Notes: generated by a model not told the origin, from the sequence alone. 64,000 bases of DNA from Streptomyces sp. CBMA152 (GCF_014596475.1 NZ_MECJ01000018.1:34213-98212); one strand, 5' to 3'. Shown: positions 41,125 to 49,877, numbered from the stretch's first letter. A program made the numbers and translations.

Positions 41125-41751
41125 TCAGTCGAGCTCGATGTTGAAATCCCAGACCGCGACGGTCTTGCCGTCGTGGCGCCAGGTGAGTGCGGCGGCACCG
41201 GCCTTGTAGGTGCCGGTCAGGGTCAGCGTCGCCGTCTGTCCGGGACGGGCGGTGATGCTCGACGGTCCGCGGGTGGACAGGGCGATGGCCGTGCCGTTCT
41301 CGTCGCGGGACGTGAAGTCGGTGGCGTTGAGGGTGAGAGCGCCGGTGGCTTCGCGGACGGTGATGGTGATCGTGCCGTTGGCGTGGTCGGGGACTCCGCC
41401 GGATTTCGCGATCGGCTCCTCCGTCGGGCCGCCGGCGGTAACCACCGCACTGGCGCCGGGCAGTTGGGCGTGCACGGAGTAGCCCATGGCCAGCAGTTGC
41501 AGGTGCTTGTCGGTGGCGGTGGGGGTGGCCTGTGCCGTCGGCGGGCCGGGGATGGGGACAGCGCCCAGGCTCTTGACGGTGTCCGCCGCATCGTCGGTCG
41601 CCGTCGGCGTGGAGTGCCCGCCGCATGCGGTCAGCGCCAGGGCGAGGGTGGTGCAGGCGAGGGCGGCCAGGGCGGTCTTGGGGGTGGTGCGCCACGCGCC
41701 GGGCCGGCGGAGGCCGGCCCGGCGGGGTGCCGCAGTACGCGCAGCGGTCAT
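41125..41751 (-). CDS. Secreted lipoprotein, unknown function
   Basis: 208 residues. A long basic N-terminus, hydrophobic stretch TALAALACTTLALALTACGG and the lipobox LTAC (Cys about residue 43) mark a lipoprotein. The mature part is Thr/Ala-rich with a beta-sandwich look: LGAVPIPGPP, GTITITVREATGALTLNATDF, GQTATLTLTGTYKAGAAALTW. It resembles cell-surface Ig-like or copper-binding-type domains, but I see no diagnostic motif. It is the gene downstream of the phosphoesterase in the same direction, 37 bp away, so co-transcription is likely. Confidence 0.78.
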   Translation of the reverse strand: MTAARTAAPRRAGLRRPGAWRTTPKTALAALACTTLALALTACGGHSTPTATDDAADTVKSLGAVPIPGPPTAQATPTATDKHLQLLAMGYSVHAQLPGASAVVTAGGPTEEPIAKSGGVPDHANGTITITVREATGALTLNATDFTSRDENGTAIALSTRGPSSITARPGQTATLTLTGTYKAGAAALTWRHDGKTVAVWDFNIELD

Positions 41752-41788
41752 CAGCGGCAGGTCATTCCTTTTCGGTCAGCTGCCCGGG

Positions 41789-43225
41789 TCAGGGCTTCTT
41801 GATGATGGGGTGCTCGGGGTCGTCGGCGCGGGCCACGGCCGGGTAGACGATGCTGCCCGAGGGTGCCGGGGCCAGGGCCCTGCCGGAGGGGTTGTTGTAG
41901 ACGTCCGCTCCGAACGGGCGCAGGCCGTCGGCGCCCGCGTAACCCAGGTGTCCGTGACCGTCGGCGCCGCCGCTGCGGATACCGAACAGGTCCTCCATGC
42001 TGCGCAGCCACGAGTAGTGGTTGTAGGGCTGCTCGCTCACCGAGCCCGGCTTGATGTAGCGGGAGAGGAACACGGCACCGGTGATGCCGCCGCCGGGGGT
42101 GGTGTCCTGGCCGAACGCCTGGAAACCGGGCTGAGTGGTGTTCGGGCCGGGCAGCTCGTTGCAGCACGCCACGACCGACTGAGCGGTGTCGGTCGGGGTG
42201 TTCAGCGTCTTGTCCGAGTTGCCGGTGTAGTCGGCGATGGAGTTGCCGTACATCTTGTAGGGCGGGAACGCCTCGTCGAAGATGACCTGGATCAGGCCGT
42301 CGTGCTGGTACGCCGGGGAGGCCATGATCTGCGGGATGACCTTCTCCAGGAACTTGTCCGAGGCGTACAGGCCGCCCTGGTGGTTGTTCGGGTCACCGGA
42401 GAGGTTGTCACCCTTGCAGGTGGCGTCGTGCGCGTCGGAGCAGTTGTTCGGGCTGATCCACGAGAAGCGCGGCGTGCTCTTCTCGCTCTTGAGGTCCTGG
42501 GCCAGGCTGGAGACGGCCGGGTGCCCCGCCGTGGCGGGGAGCCCGTTCAGCGGGGCCACCCTGGCGCAGTCCTTGGGGTTGTCGATCAGCGAGTGGAACC
42601 AGGGCGCCGGGTTGTGCTTGGCCACGTACTGGTCGGTCGGCGTCGCGCCGCCGGGCAGGGGGACACCCTTGCCGTCCGGGCTGCCGGGGATGCCGCACTG
42701 GTAGGCGTTCTCCCGGCTGGGGGTGTTGCCCATGTCCTGGGCGTACACCTTCCACGGCATCTTCTTCGAGTCGAGCTGGTTGAAGAGCGTCTTCACCGAG
42801 GACGGGTACACGCAGCCCTTGGGGGCGTTGACCTGGCCGTCGGTGGCCGGGGTGCCCGGGGAGACGTTCGTGTACTGCGGACAGTCGTCCTGGTTCTCCG
42901 GCGCCGGGGACTGTCCGGACACCAGGCTGATGTAGTTGTCCAGGCTGTAGTGGCCAGTGCCGTAGTACTGGGTGAGCAGCTCGCCGTAGGACGGGAGCGT
43001 CTTCCACAGGTAGCTGTTCTGGTTGAGGCCGGTGAAGGTGGCCTCGTACGACTTGTTCTCCAGGATGATCGTCCACACGTGGCCGATCTTGTGGGCCGTG
43101 GGGTGGTGCTCGTCATGGGCCGATGCCGAGGTCGGCGTCAGCGTGACCGCGGCGATCGCGCCAACGGCGGCCGTCCCCGCCGCAAGACGCCACTGTCCTC
43201 TGCGCCCGCGTATGAACCCTGCCAT
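41789..43225 (-). CDS. Secreted phosphoesterase family protein (PF04185 type)
   Basis: About 478 residues from the ATG of MAGFIRGRRG (AGGAG upstream). Signal peptide: LAAGTAAVGAIAAVTLTPTSASA (about residues 14-36). Family landmarks of the acid phosphatase/phospholipase C group: VWTIILENKSYEATF near the start (Glu-Asn metal site), TGHYSLDNYISLVSGQSP, FSWISPNNCSDAHD, IFDEAFPP and YNHYSWLRSMEDLFG. It probably releases phosphate from organic esters outside the cell. It diverges from a second PF04185 gene, and a PhoP-box-like repeat lies between. A lipoprotein gene follows. Confidence 0.88.
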   Translation of the reverse strand: MAGFIRGRRGQWRLAAGTAAVGAIAAVTLTPTSASAHDEHHPTAHKIGHVWTIILENKSYEATFTGLNQNSYLWKTLPSYGELLTQYYGTGHYSLDNYISLVSGQSPAPENQDDCPQYTNVSPGTPATDGQVNAPKGCVYPSSVKTLFNQLDSKKMPWKVYAQDMGNTPSRENAYQCGIPGSPDGKGVPLPGGATPTDQYVAKHNPAPWFHSLIDNPKDCARVAPLNGLPATAGHPAVSSLAQDLKSEKSTPRFSWISPNNCSDAHDATCKGDNLSGDPNNHQGGLYASDKFLEKVIPQIMASPAYQHDGLIQVIFDEAFPPYKMYGNSIADYTGNSDKTLNTPTDTAQSVVACCNELPGPNTTQPGFQAFGQDTTPGGGITGAVFLSRYIKPGSVSEQPYNHYSWLRSMEDLFGIRSGGADGHGHLGYAGADGLRPFGADVYNNPSGRALAPAPSGSIVYPAVARADDPEHPIIKKP

Positions 43226-43465
43226 GTTGCTCCTAACAGAAGGCAACGCGCGGCGAAGACGTTCCCCGCCGCCCGAGGCACTGTCCACCCACAGCCCACA
43301 CGCATCCCGACTCCAAACCCAACTACCCCTGGCGCATGGGTGAACAGTGCTGGTACGCAGTGCTATTTGATCGTCAAGGAAGAGTAGTGGCGTGCTAAAA
43401 GAGGCGCCAGTGGTCCGCCCTTCCTCGGGACCTCCGGGCCCGGCGGGAGGAACCGGCACCGAGAC
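43226..43465. other. Divergent promoter region of the phosphoesterase pair, left part
   Basis: About 240 bp without coding potential. One lone GTTCACCC sits on the minus strand near 43336-43343, resembling half of a PhoP site. The better paired repeat lies just to the right. Confidence 0.5.
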
Positions 43466-43487
43466 GTTCGCCCGGTCTTCACCCGCT
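43466..43487 (+). promoter_or_regulatory. PhoP-box-like 11-bp direct repeat
   Basis: Two adjacent 11-bp units, GTTCGCCCGGT and CTTCACCCGCT, agree at 8 of 11 positions and resemble the Streptomyces PHO repeat unit (GTTCACCCGGC type). They lie 78 bp upstream of the rightward phosphoesterase start. Confidence 0.6.
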
Positions 43488-43564
43488 GAAGCCTTTCGAG
43501 TTGGCATGGACACTTCTACTCTCCTGGTGCACCGCCGCCAGTCCCCTCATCTCCGGAGGTAGTT

Positions 43565-44443
43565 GTGTTCGGCGAATCCCCACGCCGCACCCGCACCGCG
43601 TTCCTGACCGCTCTGGGCATGGCCGCCGCGTCGGCCGGGCTCTGGCTCGGTCTCGGTGGTACTTCGCAGGCCGCGGCGGGGGTTCCGACCCCCGACCACG
43701 TGGTGGTCGTGGTCTTCGAGAACCATGGGTACGGCCAGGTCATCGGCAGTTCAAGCGCGCCGTACATCAACTCGCTGGCGTCCGGTGGTGCCAATCTGAC
43801 GGCCTCGTACGCCGAGACGCACCCGAGCCAGCCGAACTACTACGCGATGTTCTCCGGCTCCACGCAGGGCATCACGGACGACAGCTGCGTCACCCCCGGC
43901 TTCTCCTCCGCGCCCAACCTCGCCTCCGAGTTGATCGACGCCGGCAAGACATGGGCCAGCTACAACGAGTCGCTGCCCGGTCAGGGGGCGACCGACTGCC
44001 GCAGCGGCGACTACGCGCAGAAGCACAACCCGTGGTTCGGCTTCTCCAACGTGCCCACGGACTCGGCGTACACCTTCGACCAGTTCCCCACCGACTACAG
44101 CACGTTGCCGCAGGTGTCGTACGTCGTGCCGAACCTGTGCAGCGACATGCACGACTGCTCAGTGGCGACCGGCGACACCTGGCTGCAGAACAACCTGGGC
44201 GCGTACGCGGACTGGGCGCAGAGCCACAACAGCCTGCTGGTGGTCACCTTCGACGAGGACAACCGGCTCAGCGGCAACAGGATCCCGACCGTCCTCTACG
44301 GTCAGCAGGTCACGCCGGGCTCCTCGTCTTCGACGACGTACAACCACTACAACCTGCTGCGCACGATCGAGGACATGTACGGCACCGCGCACGCGGGCGA
44401 GGCCGGAAACTCCTCCGACATCACGGGGATCTGGACCACCTGA
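43565..44443 (+). CDS. Secreted acid phosphatase-like phosphoesterase (PF04185 type)
   Basis: 292 residues. Signal peptide: FLTALGMAAASAGLWLGLGGTSQAAA (about residues 13-38). The mature part shows the same family order as its divergent neighbour: VVVVVFENHGYGQVIG (metal-site Glu-Asn), YAETHPSQPNYYAMFSGS (nucleophile region), YVVPNLCSDMHDCS, VVTFDEDN and YNHYNLLRTIEDMYG. It is a smaller paralogue, close to bacterial acid phosphatases. The PhoP-box-like repeat upstream suggests phosphate-starvation control. Confidence 0.88.
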   Translation: MFGESPRRTRTAFLTALGMAAASAGLWLGLGGTSQAAAGVPTPDHVVVVVFENHGYGQVIGSSSAPYINSLASGGANLTASYAETHPSQPNYYAMFSGSTQGITDDSCVTPGFSSAPNLASELIDAGKTWASYNESLPGQGATDCRSGDYAQKHNPWFGFSNVPTDSAYTFDQFPTDYSTLPQVSYVVPNLCSDMHDCSVATGDTWLQNNLGAYADWAQSHNSLLVVTFDEDNRLSGNRIPTVLYGQQVTPGSSSSTTYNHYNLLRTIEDMYGTAHAGEAGNSSDITGIWTT

Positions 44444-44552
44444 GTACCGCGTATATGAAACGTAGATGCCCGGTTGCCATAGTCGGCGCAGCACACCGAA
44501 CGCAGGCCGGGTTCAGCCGATGGCCGTCCAGACGAAATGAGCAGGTCCTCTC

Positions 44553-44741
44553 GTGCAGCGCAACCAGAAGTTCATGAACCGCCGTATCGCCGTTCTCGTT
44601 CCGGCCGTCCTCGCCCTGCTCGTGGGCGTCTTCGGACCCGCCGTCGCCGAGTCCTCCTCCGGTGCCACCGCGTGGAGCATCTCCGCCGACGGCCCCGGCG
44701 ACCACGGCAAGGGGACCGACGAGTACAACACCAGGGCGTAA
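44553..44741 (+). CDS. Small secreted peptide, unknown function
   Basis: 62 residues from GTG 44553, or 55 from ATG 44574. A clear signal peptide (IAVLVPAVLALLVGVFGPAVA) leaves a mature peptide of about 30 residues rich in Ser, Gly and Asp (ESSSGATAWSISADGPGDHG to DEYNTRA). It lies between a phosphatase gene and the convergent SARP regulator, with a terminator right after it. Its role may be signalling or structural. No family is recognised. Confidence 0.55.
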   Translation: MQRNQKFMNRRIAVLVPAVLALLVGVFGPAVAESSSGATAWSISADGPGDHGKGTDEYNTRA

Positions 44742-44762
44742 CGGTCCCCGCTGCACGCGAAG

Positions 44763-44794
44763 GTCCCCGGCTGTGCGGTGACGCGGCCGGGGAC
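44763..44794. terminator. Bidirectional hairpin terminator
   Basis: A 9-bp perfect stem, GTCCCCGGC with GCCGGGGAC, around a 14-nt loop, between the convergent small peptide gene and the SARP gene. Confidence 0.75.
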
Positions 44795-44817
44795 AGGGCG
44801 TTGCGGGTGCCGCGTGG

Positions 44818-47805
44818 TCAGGACTTCAGCTGTGCCGCTGCCTGCGCGGCCTCCGGCAGACCGGCCGCGGTGAAGACCTCCAGCGCCTCGGCGGCGTGCG
44901 CCTCGGCCTCCTTGAGGTGTCCGGCGTCGCACGAGGTACGGGCGTGGATCAGCAGGGCGTAGCCCCGGTCCCGGGCGCGGTCCGGCACGGTCCGGAAGTA
45001 CGCCACCGCCCGCCCCGCCGCTTCGAGCGCGGGCTCGATGCGGCCCAGGACGCGCAGGGTCTCGGCGGACCGGTAGTGGGCCTGTGCCCGCTGGCCGGGA
45101 ATCCGCTCGGCCTCGCACAGCTGAAGGCACTCGGCGTAGCTGGCGAGCGCCTCGTGCGGACGGTCCAGCTCGTGCAGGGCCTGCCCGCGTACGCACAGTG
45201 CGTGGGCCACCCCGTGCGGGTCCGCCATGGCGCGCAGGGCGCTCAGTGCCTCCTCGCAGGAGGGCAGCGCCTCGGCGGCGCGACCGCCGCGGATCCGGGC
45301 CAGGGCCGCGTTGAGCGTGGTGAACAGCTCGGCCGTGCGCTGGCCCTGCTCCCGCGCCAGGGCGAGCGCCTGGTCGAAGTGGGCGGCCGCGTCGTCGTAA
45401 CGCTGCTCGAACTGGGCGATGACCCCGAGGTCGTTGTACGCCTGCTGGAGGATGGCCCGGTCACCGGCCCGTCGGCAGGCCTCGGCGGCCAGTTCGGAGT
45501 GGGTGCGCGCCTGGCCGAGGCGGGTCGCCTGGAGGGCCGCGTTGCCGCAGATGAAGTGGGCGCGGCCGGCCGCGCGATGGACTCCGGCGCGGGTCGCCGT
45601 GTCGGCGAGCGCCGTGGACGTCGCGGCCATCTTCGCGTACGGGATGTCCTGACCGAAGGAGCTGAGCGCCACCAGGAGGTCGGCGGCCGTCGTCAGCAGG
45701 GCCGGATCAGGACTGCCGGGTCTTCTCAGCAGCAGCTGGACGGTGCGGATAGCGCACTCCGCCTCGGCGACGACCCACGCGCGGGCCTCGGCGAGGTCGG
45801 CGAATCCGTCGTAGGGCTCGGCGGTCATGGTGGCGATGGTGCTGTGCACCGGGTCGCCGGGGACCATCCGCTCGAACGCCGCGGCGGCCCGCCGCAGCAG
45901 ATGGTGGAGCAGGCGGCAGGCCACGGTGAATTCGGAGTCCGGGTCGCCCTCCGGCCGGGGCAGATGGAGGGCGAAGTCCCGGCCGAGGTCGTGGTAGCGG
46001 TAGCGGCCCGGTTCCGGGGACTCCAGCAGCGCCGCGTCCACCAGTGCCTCCAGGAGCTCCTCGGTGTCGCCCTCGCCCAGGTCCAGCGCTGCCGCGGCCG
46101 CCTCCAAAGAGATGCTCGGCCAGGTCACCGGGGCGAGCGAGCGGAACGCGCGGGCCTGCTCCTGGGGGAGCTGGCGGTAGCCGAGTTCGAAGACGGCGGC
46201 CACCGCCAGGTCGTCGGCCCGCAGCTCGGTCAGCCGTCGCCGCTCGTCGGCCAGCCGGGCCACGAGATGCGCCACCGTCCACCCCGGCCGCGCGGCCAGC
46301 CGGGCCGCCACGATGCGTACCGCCAGCGGCAGATGGGCGCAGGCGCCGACGAGCGCGACCGCGGCGGACTCCTCCTGGTCGATCCGCTCCGCACCCGCGA
46401 TGTGCCGCAGCAGCGAGAGGGCCTCGCCGGGGGTGAACCCGGCCAGCTGGACATGGCTGCCGGACGGCACACCGGCGAGGCGGGCGCGGCTGGTGACCAC
46501 GACCCCGCAGCGCACGGCGCCCGGCAGCAGCGGCTTGACCTGGGCGGCGTCCCGGGCGTCGTCCAGGAGCAGCAGGACGCGCCGGCCGTCGAGGACGGTA
46601 CGGAACAGCCGGGCCCGGTCCTCGACCGAGCCGGGTATCTCCTGGCGGGGCACGCCCAGCGCGGACAGGAAGCTGGCCAGGACCGCGGCGGGGGCGGCCG
46701 CGTCCGCGCTGGTGCCCCGCAGATCGGCGTAGAGCTGGCCGTCGGGGTAGGCGTCCTTGGCCCGGTGGGCGACCCGCAGCGCCAGGGCGCTCTTGCCGAT
46801 GCCGCCCATCCCGCTCACCGTGGCGACCGCCAGCGCGGTGCGGTCCTCGTCGGCGAGCGTCCTGTGCAGGGCGTCCAGCGCGCTCGCGCGGCCGCTGAAG
46901 TCGGCGATGTCCGCGGGGAGTTGCGCCGGGCGCGCGAAGGCGGCGGTGGCGCCGCGCCCGGCGCCGTCGGCTTCCTCCGGGCGGGCCGCCGGTACGGCGG
47001 GGACCTGGGCCCGCACCGTCGCCAGCAGCGCGGGGTCGCCCTCCAGGATGCGCTGGTGCAGCGCCTGGAGCTCCGGGCCCGGGTCGAGGCCGAGCTCCGC
47101 GGCGAGCACATCCCGGGCGGTGGCGAACAGGGCGAGGGCGTCGGCCTGGCGTCCGGCGGCGAACAGGGCACGCATCAAGAACCCGTACGGCCGCTCGCGC
47201 AGCGGCTGCTCCTTGATGAACCCGGTGAGCGCCGGGACGACCTGGGCATGGCGGCCCAGCAGGATGTCGAGGTCGAACCGCTCCTCCAGCAGATGCAGCC
47301 GCAGTTCGGCCAGCCGGGAGCGCTGGTGGTCGGCGAACGGCCCCGGCACCCCGGCGAGCGGCTCGCCCCGCCACAGCGCCACGGCCTCGGAGAGCAGCTC
47401 GGCGCACTCGTCGTAGCGCTCGGCCTGGCGGGCGCGCGCCGTCTCGGTGGCCAGCCGCTCGGCGCGCAGCGCGTCGACGGAGAGCGGATCGGCGGTGAGC
47501 CGGTAGCCGTCGCCCGCGGAGGCCAGCACCTGGGGGGCGCTTCCGCCGTTCTCCAGGATCTTGCGCAACTTCCAGACGTAGGTCCGAAGGATCATCACCG
47601 CGGAGCCCGGTGCCGCCTCGCCCCATACGTTGCTCATCAGCTCGTGCACCGGGACGACATGTCCGGCGCGCAGCGCCAGCGCGGCCAGTGTCGCCTGCTG
47701 CTGGGGGGAGCCTCCCGGCACGACGGTGTCGTCGACGCGGATGCCCACCGCACCGAGCACGAAGAATTCCACGGTCCCCCCGGGGTGTTCCCGCATGGCT
47801 CTCAT
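44818..47805 (-). CDS. AfsR/SARP-type regulator (wHTH-BTAD-NB-ARC-TPR)
   Basis: 995 residues. The winged helix (VEFFVLGAVGIRVDDTVV...ILRTYVWKLRKILE) and bacterial transcriptional activator domain occupy about 1-255. An NTPase follows with Walker A SGMGGIGKSALAL near residue 330 and LLLLDDARD near 405. Several TPR-like helical repeats fill the last 350 residues (RAGDRAILQQAYNDLGVIAQF, RPHEALASYAECLQLCEAER). This is the AfsR layout, a pathway activator that binds spaced direct repeats and RNA polymerase. It neighbours the LuxR-type regulator and the NRPS operon, which is the probable target. The start has GGGAA upstream. Confidence 0.92.
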   Translation of the reverse strand: MRAMREHPGGTVEFFVLGAVGIRVDDTVVPGGSPQQQATLAALALRAGHVVPVHELMSNVWGEAAPGSAVMILRTYVWKLRKILENGGSAPQVLASAGDGYRLTADPLSVDALRAERLATETARARQAERYDECAELLSEAVALWRGEPLAGVPGPFADHQRSRLAELRLHLLEERFDLDILLGRHAQVVPALTGFIKEQPLRERPYGFLMRALFAAGRQADALALFATARDVLAAELGLDPGPELQALHQRILEGDPALLATVRAQVPAVPAARPEEADGAGRGATAAFARPAQLPADIADFSGRASALDALHRTLADEDRTALAVATVSGMGGIGKSALALRVAHRAKDAYPDGQLYADLRGTSADAAAPAAVLASFLSALGVPRQEIPGSVEDRARLFRTVLDGRRVLLLLDDARDAAQVKPLLPGAVRCGVVVTSRARLAGVPSGSHVQLAGFTPGEALSLLRHIAGAERIDQEESAAVALVGACAHLPLAVRIVAARLAARPGWTVAHLVARLADERRRLTELRADDLAVAAVFELGYRQLPQEQARAFRSLAPVTWPSISLEAAAAALDLGEGDTEELLEALVDAALLESPEPGRYRYHDLGRDFALHLPRPEGDPDSEFTVACRLLHHLLRRAAAAFERMVPGDPVHSTIATMTAEPYDGFADLAEARAWVVAEAECAIRTVQLLLRRPGSPDPALLTTAADLLVALSSFGQDIPYAKMAATSTALADTATRAGVHRAAGRAHFICGNAALQATRLGQARTHSELAAEACRRAGDRAILQQAYNDLGVIAQFEQRYDDAAAHFDQALALAREQGQRTAELFTTLNAALARIRGGRAAEALPSCEEALSALRAMADPHGVAHALCVRGQALHELDRPHEALASYAECLQLCEAERIPGQRAQAHYRSAETLRVLGRIEPALEAAGRAVAYFRTVPDRARDRGYALLIHARTSCDAGHLKEAEAHAAEALEVFTAAGLPEAAQAAAQLKS

Positions 47806-47976
47806 CGGCCGAGTTCCCGCTGGTCATCGCGGCGGCCGGTAAGTAAATGGAGCGTCATCCTACGGTCAGAGGACGCCCTGCGGTGAATCATCCTGACGGG
47901 GTGTTTATGTCGGGCCCCGGGCCGGACCGTGGGTGTCGGGTGCCTTCGCCCGCCGCGTTCGTGTCGGGCCCGCCGG

Positions 47977-48954
47977 TCAGATCCAGCCGAGCCGCGCCGC
48001 ACGCAGCCCCGCCTCGAAGCGGCTGCGGGCGCCCAGCCGCTCGTTGAGCGATGCCATGATCCGCCGGGCGGTGCGCCCCGAGATGTGGAGCTGGATCGCG
48101 GCGGATTCATCGGTGTGGCCGTGGGCGAGCAGGGTGAGCAGGGCCTGCTCCTGCTCGTTCGGTACGTAGCGGGCCCCGGCCGCGTCGTCGCCCAGCGGGG
48201 CGGCCCCGCCCCAGACCCGCTCGAAGAGGGCGAGCAGGGGAGCGATCATGCCGGGGGCGGAGAGGCAGAGCGCGCCCTGGCGGCTGTCGGCCGGGTCCAT
48301 CGCCACCAGGGCATGCGAGCGGTCGACGACGACCAGCGGGGTCGGCAGTGCGGCGACGGTGCGGAACTGGCCGCCCAGGGCCGCCAGTTCGCGGGTGTGG
48401 TCCAAGGTCGCCGTGTCGTCGCGGACGCTGTCGAGGGCGACGGTGCGGATCGTCACCCCGCGCTGGAGGGCGAGCGTGTCGCCCTGGCGCGCGGCCTCCA
48501 GCGCGGCCGGTGACCGGGGGGCGTCCGTCAGGAAGGTGAGGATCTCGTGCCGGGCCTCCAGGGTCAGCCGCTCCAGCCGCCGCCGCACCGCGTCGGGCCC
48601 GGCCAGCCGCTCGACCCCGTCCGCCCCCTGTGCGGGGCCGCCCGAGCCGGCGAGGATGCGGACCAGCGCCTGATGGCTGCTGGCCATCTCGTGCTGGCGC
48701 CGCAGCAGTTCGTCGTGCTGCTGGTCGAGCAGCCGCTTCACCCCGAGCACCGGGTCGACCACGGTGAACCGGCCGGGCGCCTCGAACGACATCTGCACCA
48801 GACGCAGCGCGAACAGCCGGTCGAGACAGGCGCGGATGTCGTCCGGTGCGACGGCCAACTCGGCGGCGAGCTCGGCCACGCCCTCGACCGGCTGGTCGAG
48901 CATCCTCTGGTACACCGTCCGGTCCAGCGCCTCCATACCGAGCGTCGCGGACAT
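47977..48954 (-). CDS. LuxR-type regulator with TrmB-like N-terminal HTH
   Basis: 325 residues. The N-terminus is a TrmB/MarR-like helix-turn-helix (MEALDRTVYQRMLDQP, VAELAAELAVAPDDIRACLDRL). A middle phospholipase-D-like or sensor region follows (ARHEILTFLTDAP). The C-terminal LuxR HTH reads NEQEQALLTLLAHGHTDESAAIQLHISGRTARRIMASLNERL (about 265-307). This two-HTH design is common among actinomycete antibiotic-cluster regulators. It is divergent from the NRPS operon and upstream of the SARP gene in the same direction (171 bp apart). Confidence 0.87.
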   Translation of the reverse strand: MSATLGMEALDRTVYQRMLDQPVEGVAELAAELAVAPDDIRACLDRLFALRLVQMSFEAPGRFTVVDPVLGVKRLLDQQHDELLRRQHEMASSHQALVRILAGSGGPAQGADGVERLAGPDAVRRRLERLTLEARHEILTFLTDAPRSPAALEAARQGDTLALQRGVTIRTVALDSVRDDTATLDHTRELAALGGQFRTVAALPTPLVVVDRSHALVAMDPADSRQGALCLSAPGMIAPLLALFERVWGGAAPLGDDAAGARYVPNEQEQALLTLLAHGHTDESAAIQLHISGRTARRIMASLNERLGARSRFEAGLRAARLGWI

Positions 48955-48982
48955 CCCCTACCCCTATCGTGTGCCGATTCCC

Positions 48983-49073
48983 CAGCGGATCCGCTGTTCC
49001 GGCGGATCCGCGCCCAGTGTGGAACGCGGCCATCTACAGCCCATAGACCTCGCGTCTACACGTATACGCGAGG
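48983..49073. promoter_or_regulatory. Divergent control region of the NRPS cluster with several dyads
   Basis: It holds a perfect 14-bp palindrome CAGCGGATCCGCTG (48983-48996), then a second GCGGATCCGC at 49002-49011, 17 bp from the first core. A dyad CCTCGCGT-N10-ACGCGAGG spans 49048-49073. TCTACA also occurs at 49033 and 49055, exactly 22 bp apart, a spacing used by SARP sites. The regulator start is at 48954 and the operon begins near 49230. Confidence 0.7.
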
Positions 49074-49229
49074 GGCACGGCGCGGTGTCACAAAGCGGCC
49101 TGTCCGCTTCTGACCAGCCAAAACGTGTTCCCTGGGGGGTGGACGCCGGTCAGGATGGAGTCATCGCCGCGGCGCAGCGCCGGGCGGTTCCCGGATCTTC
49201 TTCCTCCCATTTCAGACGAGGGCACCTCC

Positions 49230-49301
49230 ATGACTTCTTCCTCCCTGCGCGCCGTCCGTACGACCTCCGCGGTGGCCGATGACGGCCCCGTCCGGAACTG
49301 A
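49230..49301 (+). CDS. Possible 23-residue leader ORF of the NRPS operon
   Basis: The ATG at 49230, preceded by GAGGGCACC, opens 23 codons (MTSSSLRAVRTTSAVADDGP, then VRN) and stops 11 bp before the GTG of the next gene. Its place at the head of the long operon suggests a leader or a small peptide. It has no clear family. It could also be a broken N-terminus of the next gene, which is in another frame. Confidence 0.35.
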   Translation: MTSSSLRAVRTTSAVADDGPVRN

Positions 49302-49312
49302 CGTACTCCGGC

Positions 49313-49645
49313 GTGGAGCTGACCGTCATCACCCTCGACGCGGTCGATGCCGCGGCGGTCCGCACGGCGGACGGCGCCCGCATCGTCGACCTGCTCTGGA
49401 CGGCGGCGGCCCGCGGCGAACGCCTGGAACACATCAGCGTCCAGGCCGGCCGTCCGGGCCGCCTCCACCTCGGGATGTTCACCGTGGCGAGCGGGGAGCG
49501 GACCGCCCGGGACACGGCGCTGGCCATCTGCCGCCGTGCGCTGGCGACATACCCCCTGCCCGGTGGCTGGCGCATCGCCGCCGCCCCGCCCCTTCGACCA
49601 ACCCCTCCCTCGGCAGACCTTCCTTCGCCGACCTTCTTTCGATGA
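49313..49645 (+). CDS. Small protein of unknown function at head of NRPS operon
   Basis: 110 residues from GTG 49313. The first 85 residues look folded: VELTVITLDAVDAAAVRTAD, IVDLLWTAAARGERLEHISV, LHLGMFTVASGERTARDTALAICRRALATYP, PGGWRI. The last 20 are Pro-rich. It lies 16 bp before the MbtH gene, so it belongs to the operon. I do not recognise it. The frame upstream of the GTG has a stop, and the 23-codon ORF in another frame may point to a frameshift. Confidence 0.6.
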   Translation: MELTVITLDAVDAAAVRTADGARIVDLLWTAAARGERLEHISVQAGRPGRLHLGMFTVASGERTARDTALAICRRALATYPLPGGWRIAAAPPLRPTPPSADLPSPTFFR

Positions 49646-49661
49646 AACAAGAGGAGCACTC

Positions 49662-49874
49662 GTGACCAACCCCTTCGAGGACGAAGAGGCCGTCTACCTC
49701 GTCCTGGTGAACGAGGAGAACCAGCACTCGCTGTGGCCCGCCTCGCTCACGATCCCCGCCGGCTGGCACACCAGCCACGGCCCGGCCGCCCGCCAGGAGT
49801 GCCTGGACCACATCGAGACGACCTGGACCGATCTGCGTCCGGCCAGCCTGATCGCCGCGACGAAGGAGATCTGA
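49662..49874 (+). CDS. MbtH-like NRPS chaperone
   Basis: 70 residues with the MbtH signature: NPFEDEEAVYLVLVNEENQHSLWP, IPAGWHTSHG and the end TDLRPASL. MbtH proteins bind adenylation domains and are needed for their solubility or activity, so this one probably serves the A domains downstream. The start is the GTG after AGAGGAG. It is followed after 3 bp by the amidinohydrolase gene. Confidence 0.95.
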   Translation: MTNPFEDEEAVYLVLVNEENQHSLWPASLTIPAGWHTSHGPAARQECLDHIETTWTDLRPASLIAATKEI

Positions 49875-49877
49875 GCC

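Noticed and set aside
44896..47886. A 996-codon open frame on the plus strand opposite the SARP gene.
   Set aside because: It is the mirror of a high-GC gene; composition is Gly/Arg/Gln-rich with no domains, while the minus strand shows complete SARP, NB-ARC and TPR motifs.
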